Source: Chiua virens (lineage: Eukaryota; Basidiomycota; Agaricomycetes; Boletales; Boletaceae). From it: DNA of 64,000 bases. The position numbers and the translations under genes were made by a program. The stretch lies in assembly GCA_019787685.1 (NCBI GenBank), contig JAHNUO010000030.1:1-64000 (forward strand), given 5' to 3'. The notes below the pieces were generated by a model. The model saw nothing but the letters and a program-made list of their open reading frames with translations, was not told the DNA's origin and made no database searches. Below are positions 33,214 through 43,798 of this stretch, one piece after another; position 1 is the stretch's first letter, and each line of letters opens with the position of its first letter.

Positions 33214-33997
33214 TTGAACAGCAATGGTCTTGTCCTCTGCCATCCTATGGCATAGTGCATACACTGAGCTTGACACCCTGAGCAATAGACAGTGGCTTGA
33301 TAGTCTTGTCTGTGATTTCTATCTTGCTACCCTCTGGCATGATGGTAGCAACAATGCTCATTGTTGCTTTACTATGGTATTCTGGCTCAGACCTGACCTA
33401 CACATCATTCCCGTGGAGGTCGAGACCTATAGGCACACTCATCATGTGCCTCTCAATGATGCCTGCCCTATGGTTCCAGTTGCATTTATCATCCATGAAC
33501 CAGAATCTGCCCATTACTTTGCTGTGGTATTTCATTATTCCACCTACACTGCCTATGTCTTAGAAAGAAAGATCAGCGACAACAATCCTGAATACAACCC
33601 AGACTGGAAAGCTTGGAAAGGGCCAGAATGCTGGTCCATTTTGGCTAATCTTCATCATTGGGAGGCTGAAGATCCAGAAATTGTTTTGGTTCTCCACAGA
33701 GACTGGAGACAAAATGGCTATGACTGTGGACCTATTGCATCTGCGCTCATCAAAGCCTGCATGGAAGCAGGCCTTGAGGAGACATGGAGAATGCTCTTGG
33801 ATTACATCACAACCCCCTCCTTTATTCCATGTGGTCACATTCTTTGGCTGAACATGCTTGGGGCTGTTAGGCAACAATGTATGATCAGCTTCCAGGACTA
33901 TATGCACTTTATGGTTCACCCTCCTTATCTCTGGGACTATGTTGAACTGGATGATCAGATAATTCAGCAGATGCAATCTGGTGCATATGTGGAGTAG
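33214..33997 (+). CDS. Ulp1/C48-like cysteine protease exon
   Basis: Part of the larger gene around it; it follows an intron that ends CTTTTGAACAG at about 33213. The translated exon carries the Ulp1 core: HEPESAHYFAVVFHYS with the catalytic His (residue 97 counted from M at 33224) and WRQNGYDCGPIASALIKAC with Gln163 and Cys168, the Q-x4-C oxyanion/nucleophile pair of SUMO and ubiquitin-like proteases. The acid normally found ~17 residues after His is not evident (Glu114 is nearest), so activity is uncertain. Many transposon families carry Ulp1 proteases. Substrate unknown. Confidence 0.65.
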
Positions 33998-35743
33998 GAC
34001 ACTCGATTATTACACTCTCTGACTCTTGAAAGCAACTCCTGCCGGGAATGCCAGTCATTTATTGCTCAGGTGGCTGCCACAGAATCACAGAAACACCTAA
34101 ATGATGATAGGTCAGGACATCAGGAGCAGGAGCAGGAGGAGTAGGAGGAGAAGGAGAATGACTGTAAAAATAAGGAGATCTGGCCTCAGCCGGATGGACC
34201 ACAAACAGCACAGGGTTTGCTTGCCTTGATTAAAGGTCATAAGGTACTCCCTGCTCGTGCTGTAGTCCAGCCTTCCAGAACCACTAGCCAGAACAAATAC
34301 CAATCATCCAATGAACAAAACAGTCTTCTGGACCAAGAACAGCTGTCCAATGCAGCAAGGGCCTCACACAAGCATGTGACAGATTGGAGATTGAGTACAC
34401 TTGGACATTTTTCTAGGACATCAAGACCAGTATTGTTGGATGCCTATGATGGGCAGTGGTTCATTCCACATGATTATGCCTATGATGCCTATGATGATGA
34501 TCTCACATTGGAGATGCTTCAGCAGCCAGAAGTGTACCTCATCCTAACCTATCCATTCGATCACATGGTTCAGGCCCCTGCTTGGATCATGTGACAAGAC
34601 CATGGCTATTGGATTCTCACTGAATCTTTCCAAATGTTCTATCTGGCTCAACCAATTTCTATCATGGACCATGTCATGACAGTAGGCAATGTGGGTCAGA
34701 TCGAAGAGGAAGCAACAGATGACCAGATATGCCTTCTGCCATGATATGATAAAACAGTCAGAATCAGGCTCACAATGGAAAATCATTTTTCAGATCATGA
34801 CCATGAGTGCAACAGAGATGCTGCACTATGCAGGGGACTCTCCTGGCATTAATTGAGAATGCACTCATGGTTGCAACATGTTTGTGTGTAGTTGCCTGCC
34901 AATATTTGCTGAGGAAGACAAATATATTCAAGTGGATCTGGAGCAAGACAAGGTCGACATTTCTGTCAACAACATCGAGATCTCAATCGACATAGACAGT
35001 ATCATCTGGATGACCAGAAAGCTGGTTTGCAAGAATAGCATTGGGGTATATCTCACACCCATCTATGATGGAAAGCCTGGAATTCCCAAGCACAACCATG
35101 TCTATGTTGACATTCTCATTCCTCAGTCAGAAGAAGATCAGGATGCTTCTGGACATTGTACAGAATGGATATCCAAGAAGTTTTCTCTCAATGCCATACC
35201 TCATGCCATCATTGGAAAGCTTTCCTCCTTCACTGGACATGGTCTAAATGTCTACATTTTCTTTTCCCAGATGATTCATCACAGTCCCCTTACAGGAAGA
35301 TGCATGAACATGATGCCCAAAGGAGTACTGGACCCCTTTTGGGAGGAAATCTTTCTTCCTGCTGTCGATGAACAGGCTGGTGAAGGCTGGATGCCTTATG
35401 TGTCACAGACATTGGAAGAAGGCAGATATAAACAAAGGGGCTCTTCAAGCAGTCAGAGAACATATCTACTGTCCAATCAAGCATTCCTAAAGATCCAGGA
35501 CATAATGAAGCATCTTATTTCAGAGCAGGAAGATCGCTCCATGTACATATGGCTCCTTCTTTTTTGTGGTCAAAGGCAAGGGAATCAAGCTGTTGACAAA
35601 GGATGGTCAAGGAGGGGAGTATATTTCTCCAGAGATGGCTCTCAGACAAAATCTCTCCTGCTTGGATTGGACCCATATGCTTGACTGTCACAATGGAGAG
35701 CTCTTTGTCAATGTCAGTGTAGGAGTTGGATACTCCTTATGGT

Positions 35744-36421
35744 TGTAGGATACCTTTTCCTCGCTCTTCATCATATCCTATCACCTCCCATCTCATCCAC
35801 CATCGACTTCATGCCAGCCCAGTTTCATTCCTAGCATTTACAGATCATCTGAATCCAATCCAAGTCCAATCCAAGTCAACACAGTCCAATCCAGTTTTAT
35901 CGTATGTATTCCACTTCATCTGATTTGACTTGTTTTATTCGATTTGGCCTTATTAAGGTCGTTACTATTCTAACACCTCCTTTTCCTTGCTATCTACAAG
36001 GTTTGACACTCCTTAAATACTCACCCTACATTGATCCTGTACACTTACCTAGGGTCAGATTGCCTTTAACAGTCCTGGGTTGTGCCCAGGACTATAAAAC
36101 CATGTTTTCTAACATAAAATATCATCTTTCTGCATTCAGGAGATCTCCTGTTTACTCTCCTGTGTGTGAGTGAGCTGGATAGCTTTCCTTTTACCTTGTC
36201 CTATCGTTCCTTTGCATCTCATCTACTTGAATCAATCTTCTCATTGCCTTGACTCCACCCGGATACTTTTTCATCAACCACTTTTCATTCCAGATCATTC
36301 AGCAGTCTCTAGGACTCCTAGACAAACCCAAATCCTTTGTTCCTTCAAGTATAACCCCCCTTGGGATGAACTTATCGCTCCACCTTTCTTCATTTTACCT
36401 ATTATTACTTTTCTACATCAG
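35744..36421 (+). other. ~680-nt gap between exons of the Ulp1-type gene
   Basis: Coding sequence stops at ...VSVGVGYSLWL and resumes at SFTPKSKDPLIG. GTAGGA and a TTCTACATCAG acceptor could splice it, but the length is far above other introns here. It contains CCAATCCAAGT repeats (35855-35890) and an AGTCCTGGG/CCCAGGACT hairpin just before TATAAAA (36079-36107), features that suggest an inserted element. I found no matching target duplication. Confidence 0.4.
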
Positions 36422-38330
36422 GGTCTCCTTCACTCCCAAATCCAAAGACCCATTGATTGGCTTGTGGAGACTAGATCTATTGGAGAAATCCTATGCAGCT
36501 GCTGGATTCAACATGGGAACTGTCCACTATCACTGCATGCTTTACAAGTATGGAGCATTGCAGGCAAAGATGCCTCAGGATTGTGCTCTTCAAACCCATG
36601 TGGCTTTTAGAAGCACCTACAATATCTATTATGAGGCTGTCCATCCACACAACAACATCCCTACCTTTGCCAAAGACAGCAATGCCTACAATCTGGCTCC
36701 AGTCTATTACAAGGAATGTTCCAGCACTATCAAGACCCTTCGGAAAGCCAAAACCAAGACTTATGGTGTGAGGGATGAATATAGGGTCAGTGGACAGGCT
36801 GCTCAAATTTTATTGAGGGACATTATACCCAAGGTAAGTAGCTACAATGTATCTTTGCTCCTTCCTTGACTAAGCATCATAAAGGCAAGACAATATATGG
36901 AATCCAACTCTGTCCTTTGGCTCTCCTCCAATATCTGGTTTGAATTTCTTGCCAGAAGGATGAAGGAAGTTCAGAGAACACAAATCCAGCTGAAGAGACT
37001 TGACCCTCCAAATCTGGGCATTCTTACTGGGATTCTAAACTACATGCTTTGGTCTACTGTCTCTACATCCATCATCTTTGACTTCCATATCAGGGAGTCC
37101 TTGGCACTGTTAGAATATTGTCATGTGGTAGAAAGAGCCCATATGTTCTTCCTTCAAGAGCTGGAGCTTAGGTTGCAGCCATGTCTTGACACTGTTCAAA
37201 AAACAGACAACTTTCGTGTCTTGGCTTTGATGGGCCTTAATGCAAAGGCTCAATGTGACAAAGCCCTTGCCTCTCAACACCCCACTATTCTGGATGGTTT
37301 CGATCAAACAGCCATGTTTTCTATTGGACCAAATCCCACTTGGACTCAGCTGAAGAAAGTCATTGCAGCAAATCCCATCTTGATACTAAAGGAATGGAGG
37401 ATCCCTGGTAGCTTGCAACACCAGCCTGTCATCTTGGCTCATTTGTTTTGCCAGTTCACCACACAAACACGGTTGATGGTGCACAACATTGCCTTGAAAG
37501 GAGTTGAACCCACACCAACCTCCTTGGCTGATGCAATGAAATGTTGGACTGTTTTCAGCATTGATCAGACATTTCTTCATACCACCTTTGAAGCTTGCAA
37601 TATAGGCCTAGAGACAGAGGACGGAATCATTCATGGTCATTAAGGGCCACATTCTATGTCCTTTTCAAGCTGTAAAGACATATACTTTCCTGCACAGGAA
37701 GCTGTACCCCCCAAAGCTGGATCACAGTGATTGTCATTCTGGGAGAACAATGGTTATATCAAAGCCTACCATGACCTGCTAAAGGAACAGACAGAAGAAA
37801 ATATGTTTTACTTGAATGATAGCCTAGGAACTATTTTCTCACATCTCCAGAGTCTTCCTGCAAGTCAAAAGGCAACATGAAAAACCAAAGGATTCATATG
37901 GCATGTCAAGACAAACTCTTTTGTGTTTTATACCAACCCAAAATATTACAAGGTTGAAGGGTTGGGCAAGGAGTCAAAGGGAGATAGGAGACCTATGACA
38001 AAACAGACAGCCCATTGTCAGCTAAAGTCAAGAAAGGTGTTTGAAAAGGTGCTATGGCACAGCAGTGGATTTGATGGTCTGGCAAGCAAACAAGTGGAAA
38101 CAGACAGAAAGTTGTGACATGCAAGACTACAGAGACTTGGTACTATGGCAAAGAACAAGAGAAAGCCTCCTTAGCAAACCAAGATACCACCCAAGGGCTT
38201 CAAGCCTACAGAACTTCAATCTTTGACTCCTGAGGATGAGGATGAACTTGATAAACCACTGGTGGAGTTGATTGGAATAAATCCAGGTGGTGCTAGAAAT
38301 CATCATGTTTCAAAAATGACAGAGAATGAG

Positions 38331-38362
<32 letters not shown>

Positions 38363-38389
38363 TGAAAGTGATGATGATATACATATGTG

Positions 38390-39265
38390 ATACAAAAAAT
38401 ATTGTATACTTTCTTTCTGAAACTCTGAACTTCTCACTGTTATTATATGTATATATAGGTTTCTACATAGTGAACTTTCATCACTGAGACCCAGTTTGAA
38501 ATTCCACTAGTCACATGGACAAGACCCAGAGAAATTGTCTTGATACTCATCTTGCTTCTATACCATAACATTGCCTTGTTTGATTTTTCAACTTCACAAC
38601 ATGGATTTGGCATCTTCCCAAGGTTTAATGTATCTCTAGAAGTCACCTAGAAACACTCCTGAGGTCTCTGGAATTGTATTTCACACCATGAGACTACCTT
38701 GTCTCCTACCCCCTCAACAAAGATCGATTTTTCTAGCCTCAGGAATGCTAGCTAAAAATAAGAATGCACCTGTCCCTGCCTATATTGAACCCTCTGAACA
38801 CGATGGTAACAATTCCTAAGCCCAATAAAATCAGCTAAGCGAACAGCATCACTATCTCCTCCTTCCTCTATCAACAATTATAGTATGTCATACCAAAGAA
38901 GTGTTCTACAACCATGCTAGCATTTTTATAGGGGGTTTTCGAACCATCTGAATCCATTGGTCACACTCACAAGTCCCAGAAAAATACCCTTCATGTTGAT
39001 CTTGCATCCATGCTTTAAACACCCTTGTTTCATGTTTATCTCCACAACCCGACCACCGTTTTCCTTGATAAGGGGCTCAAAATGATCGCATAAATGGGCT
39101 CTTATTTATCATATACCTTTCTAACCATTCTGACATTTTCATTTTGAATCTTAATTCCAGGATGACCCTATAAATGGGAAGGTAAGGGATGTGATGCATG
39201 CAAATCAACAACACATGACAACATGTGACGACTAATCTGCAAAAAAAATCACCAAGTCCATTGTA
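38390..39265. other. AT-rich DNA with diverged direct repeat
   Basis: Two diverged copies of a ~110-bp stretch (about 38490-38605 and 38950-39060) share GTCACA, CAAG(A)CCCAGA and CATCTTGC-type words. No gene seen. Confidence 0.4.
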
Positions 39266-39690
39266 GTGTTGTCATCATTCATGTTGCCACCATCACTGGC
39301 TCACTCCACCCCTCACTTACCCTTGCCCTTGCCACCCCTGCCCTCACCTTGCCATCTCACCATCTTGCTGCCTCCCTCAGGCCTCAACTGTCCCGCCATC
39401 TTGCAGCCTCCCTCAACCCTCACCTTCACTGTCTCACCATCCCACCATCTCACCCCCACCCTCAGCATCTCATCCTCACCCTCACCATCTTGCCATCTCC
39501 CTCAGGCCTCAACCATCCCACCATCTTGCTGCCTTCCTCACCCCTCACTTTCACCATCTTGCCATCTCACCATCTCACCATTACCCTCACCCTCACCATC
39601 TCACCCTCACCCTCACCATCTCACCACCTCAACATCAACCTCACCTTCACTGTCTTGCCATCTCACTCACCCCATCACCAAAGCCAAGGC
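39266..39690. repeat. CT-rich minisatellite
   Basis: Irregular repeats built from CTCACCATC, CCATCTTGC and CCTCACC words. The long Ser/Pro/His frames across it come from the low complexity and are not genes. Confidence 0.8.
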
Positions 39691-40640
39691 TGTTCCCATC
39701 ATCCACTCAAAAACCAAGATGTTCACTCTCACATCATCAGCCACCTGGTAAATCCATATTGTTGGTAGTGGCAGTGGCAAGGTCACATCAGAAGGCTAAG
39801 GCTATTTATCCCCCCTCAAACTCTAGTACATACTTTTGTAATAGTTGGTATTTTCATGCTTATCATAAGGCTTTTCACATTTTAACTTCACTATGTGACA
39901 ATGCCGAAATCTGGTTTGGAGTGCTTTCATTGCTTTTACACTTTTTGTACTTTTGGTAATGTTTAGGTAATGGAAAAGTACATGAAAGCAAAAAAAGGAA
40001 TATGTGAATTTACTGATGCAGTCACTACCCTTAGGGAAAGCATGGAAAACTCTGCCAACCTCCAAGAGGCAAACCCCACAGGGAAAGGGTGAGGAGCAAG
40101 TGTGCTTGACAGGCTTGGGGAGGGCAGCATTCCCATCAAGGGGATGGTGGTGGTACTGGATCAAGAAGCATTTTGGCAGTCCATTGAGGACCAGGGAGGT
40201 ATGTAAGCCTCGTCAACCCACTCCTAATGGATGGACACCAAGCTATGGTTATGCATTACAGGCTCCTAGTTAATGGGATCACAGCTCACCTCGGCCATTT
40301 GCAGATCAGGCCTGCCTCTGGCTGAAAACCCTGCAGGTTTTTCTCCCAACTGCTCACTGAAACCTTGCTTACTTAATCCAGTACAATTGTCACTAGTACT
40401 TCTAGTCACTGCTGCAGATCACTCCAATTCCATCATGTACACAGTCTAATTCACTAGCAATAATACTATGTATATTCACTCCCTTCCCTCTCCATAGCTG
40501 TGAGCATGTGCATTCACACAGATTCCAACCTGTGGACAAAGATTAGGTAGAGCTTTGAAGATCATGATGCCAATCCATAATGAATTGGACCAAGGCTTGA
40601 TTTCCCAGTCCTTCAAGTGAAATTGAGAATCCAAGTTGGA
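39691..40640. other. AT-rich DNA, no clear gene
   Basis: A plus-strand frame at 40004-40273 (MNLLMQSLPLGKAWKTLPTS) has no recognised content. The rest is non-coding in appearance. Confidence 0.35.
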
Positions 40641-40749
40641 ACCTTGTTTTCATAAAGTTCTGCGGAATAGTTACAATAAAGATAGGCCTATGTATATACA
40701 CACAGATGAAACTTGGTCAAAGGATGTTATATCTACTGGGGGTATCCAG
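40641..40749 (+). repeat. Right copy of ~110-bp flanking repeat
   Basis: Counterpart of 22021-22130 in the same orientation. It overlaps the final codons and 3' flank of the polygalacturonase gene, whose stop is at 40733. Confidence 0.65.
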
Positions 40750-42711
40750 CAATGACAGTGATGTTGTTCATCGGGCCAACCAAGCCACCACTCGTCTCCA
40801 ATCCCAACCAATCCCATGTCCCTAGAAAAGAAAAGAATAGGTCATTAGAATCTTGGTTCGATCTAGTGGCTAGAACACCAGTCATTACCAGTACAAGAAC
40901 CTTCACCGCAGTCCACAGCGACCACGTATGCATCACTGGCCGCATTCACGGTTGTCGTTCCCGGGTTGAAATTGACATTCTTCGAAAAGGGGAATTCTCA
41001 ACAATGCATTATTTTTCTCCTGAAAAATGCCAGCTTACTGAGATGATGACGCCATTTCCAGGTGTTCCAAGAGAGGCGGGGTAACTCTGGGTAATCAGGA
41101 CACCGTACTCCGTGCAGTTGGTGGCTGTATTGTCCTATTTAATTGCAACGGTAAGCGGAAAAGTCGCTCCAGCCTGCTTCCGAGCCAAGACAAGGTCCAC
41201 ATACACTATATGTCACGTCGGACACGGTACTGTTTGTCGCTACTTCGTCGGTCTTAATGCGAAATGCTTGTTGGCTATAGGATCAAATCATTTCGGACTT
41301 GAAGTTTGTCAAAGTGGGAAGTAGAGTACCTGTTGACGACCGCGTTACCCTGTACAACGACACCGTTGACGACAACATTGGACGTGATCGACCCCTGGAG
41401 ATTTGAATCCATGAGCATGCATCGGCTACAGTAAAAAAGCAAGATAATGTACGATGGATATACCGTGACCACCATTGCAGTAATTATCTTGAAAGGTAAT
41501 ATTCGACCCCCTGTTTATTGCCAAGCAATCGTCCTGAATGCAAGACGGAGTCAAAATAAGATCTTCAGGGAAGGTCCGAGTCGGGAATCAATTCCAAGTA
41601 CCTGATTGATCACCGTGCTACATATGCCTGGTATGAGCCACTACACAGTACAAAATGTAAATCCACCTTTACCTCTGTTGAATCACGAGGTTATCCGCAC
41701 TGACATCAAAGCCGTCGGTGTTGTGCCCTGTGTACGTTGAGTAAACACTGAACACTCTCACGGGGAAAGAATGTTACCAGCAGGGAGGCCCATGCTATTC
41801 CCATTTGGGTAGTTGCCTTGGCCTTCGAATTCGGTAATTGAGTAAAGTAATGGTTATGTAGAAGATAAGTGCTTACTGTCGTCAACCGTGATGCCGGTGA
41901 CGAGCAGCGGGCCAGGATTGTTCATGGAGAAGCATTGTGCGGGAGCATTGACGACGTAAACGTCCTGGAAGGTGGTCAGTCGATGGTGGGATTCAATAAA
42001 AGGTCACATACAGACATCGTGCCTGAAATCTGGATCCTGCAATCGTCGAGTCAGGTAACGTAGTTTCGATACAAGGCTCGTACTGCATCATAGGATGGGG
42101 CTTTGTAACGCCACCGTTCGTCCCAAGACCGTCCTGCCATGTGTCATAAGTCAGGAATCAATACAGTCAAAATCCACTGCAGTACGACTTACCCAATAGA
42201 AAGGTCCACCGCCATCCCAGATTTTCCCATTCCCGTTAACTCGAAATATACCATTTGCGTTGAGCAGACAGAGTATTTCGAGAATGCTCACATGTGATGT
42301 CATTTCCTCTGTTACCGACAAAAGTTAGTCAACGAGCGTGGTGCCGAGAACAACGATTCGACATACGTGACAGAAAAGAGTGGGCCCGCCCAACTTACGT
42401 TTCCAAACTGGATCTCTCCCACTTACGGAGGAGCGTTAATTGATACGACGCCTAAGACGATGCCATGGGGATCACTCACAAACATTGACGGTCGTACCGT
42501 CCAACAAGTCGAGGATGAAGGTCTCTCCGGCAGGGACAGTGAACGCGTTGATGTCAACGGTCATACACTGTACTGCGGTGCTCACGTCGCTGAATGATGA
42601 GATCGTGCCCACGCAGTCGCTGGATGACCTCGCCTGTGGGGCTGCCTTGACGAGCGTAGAGAGAATAACAAGAGTGAGAAAATGGAACATCTCTCGTGCG
42701 GAGGTAGACAT
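40733..42711 (-). CDS. Endopolygalacturonase, GH28, secreted
   Basis: Hydrolyses alpha-1,4-galacturonan (pectin). Starts at ATG 42711 with [20 protein letters not shown] and a signal peptide ending near VKA-APQ, then a Cys-bearing N-terminus ([16 protein letters not shown]). Exons in order carry [52 protein letters not shown] (catalytic NTD motif), [15 protein letters not shown] (DD motif) and [14 protein letters not shown] (GHG motif) after splicing a 70-nt intron. The C-terminus reads [13 protein letters not shown]. All three catalytic aspartates and the conserved His are present. About ten short introns. The gene lies right against the AT-rich block, and its 3' end is part of the flanking repeat. 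No disabling change seen. Confidence 0.92.
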
Positions 42712-43798
42712 GTCCCTAAGTTTTCCAACGCCCCAGCAAAGAGTATGTGCCTCCTCTTTATACTACATCGTTTTCGTCCCCAAGGGCCTAGCGGCCCGGA
42801 GAAAGTGCGTAGCGAACCGTGGAACGAAAGACAATGCTGTGGTGGTAATACTTCAGAGTGCCTGAGAAGCTATCGCGGGGGAGAAACGACGCTCGCAAGG
42901 AGGTACATCGGACCGCTGGAGCGCGATGCTGGCGGGATATCGCATTAGGTCCAAACTTAAAGCTACTTGGGGTCTGTTCAGTACTGTAACAACGGAAAGT
43001 CGTGACGTTCGAGTACCCACCCCGCGTCCACGTGAAAGCTTTGCCATCGGATAAGTAGAATAAAAACAGAACGAGATTTGCTGCGGGTAACTTCGACATG
43101 CCAAACTGCAAGTGCACACTCGGAGAATACCCAGATGACTATCTTTTGAACCTCCACGTTTCGTCAATATACAGTCCCACCGAACGTTGGAAATCCCTAA
43201 CAAGCGAGATATCTATTATCGATCAGAGATGGACAAGATGAGGCTAAACATACGGGACTGTTCGACTCTTAGTGCGGCCAGCCGCATTGGTGGTGACCAG
43301 TGACGGGGCATGCAATGAAGATGTGCCGTACATAGTTCTGAACAACCTAACGATAGCACGCACATGAGCCGCGGCAAAGTCCCGGCCCGACATGGCCATT
43401 TCCGGACCGCTCAGGTCCAACGCCTAGTACTTCCCGGAAGTTCCGCCTGTGTTATTTGGTAACAAGTAGTCGTTCTACGATCAACTCGAAAACCTGACCC
43501 TCGAAAGGTTGTTACCAGAGAAGTTCAAGTCCCACCCGGCGTGTGGTCGAATGATAGACTTGGATCATACCAACCCGCATCCAGTTGAGTCGCCGGCGAC
43601 TAGTCATTTCTTTCCGACAGTTGTAGTAAATGACATTATTGCTTTTAGCATGCAAAAATAAAACACAAACAAGACCGAACTACACAGCACGCAAGTACAT
43701 TCCCCAAAAGCCTTGTGCAATGAACTTCGGGGTAACGCGTAAGACATGTATGACTAGGGGAAAATTGGCTCCCAGTGACGACAAAGGCTTGCGCCCTC
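42712..43798. other. Intergenic region
   Basis: Upstream region of the polygalacturonase (-) and 3' side of the chitinase (-). No gene, RNA or repeat was recognised. Confidence 0.45.

Larger units (their letters stand above)
32450..38389 (+). pseudogene. Large TE-type gene with Ulp1-like exon
   Basis: A series of plus-strand exons reads as one long, probably decayed gene. First: DENNINGDPEDGNCIAFDLV (about 32459). Then a basic, Pro-rich stretch (KRKHAPKPPPVKQT, about 32940), the Ulp1-like exon (33214-33997), FIPHDYAYDAYDDDLTLEM (34460), QVDLEQDKVDISVNNIEISI (34937), GKGIKLLTKDGQGGEYISPE (35570), then after a ~690-nt gap KSKDPLIGLWRLDLLEKSYA (36440) and RSTYNIYYEAVHPH. It ends EDEDELDKPLVELIG plus an acidic run to a TGA at 38389. 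Frame changes near 35500 and stops near 37730 and 37880 suggest decay. Genes of this shape recur near transposons in Agaricomycetes; I cannot name the element. Confidence 0.55.

Noticed and set aside
35744..36421. Third solo LTR within the Ulp1-type gene
   Set aside because: TGTAG/CTACA ends are present, but the flanking 5-mers differ (ATGGT and TCAGG), so target duplication is not supported.
39266..39768. Two overlapping 140-160 codon frames rich in Ser, Pro and His
   Set aside because: They arise from the CT-rich minisatellite; no start context or domain.
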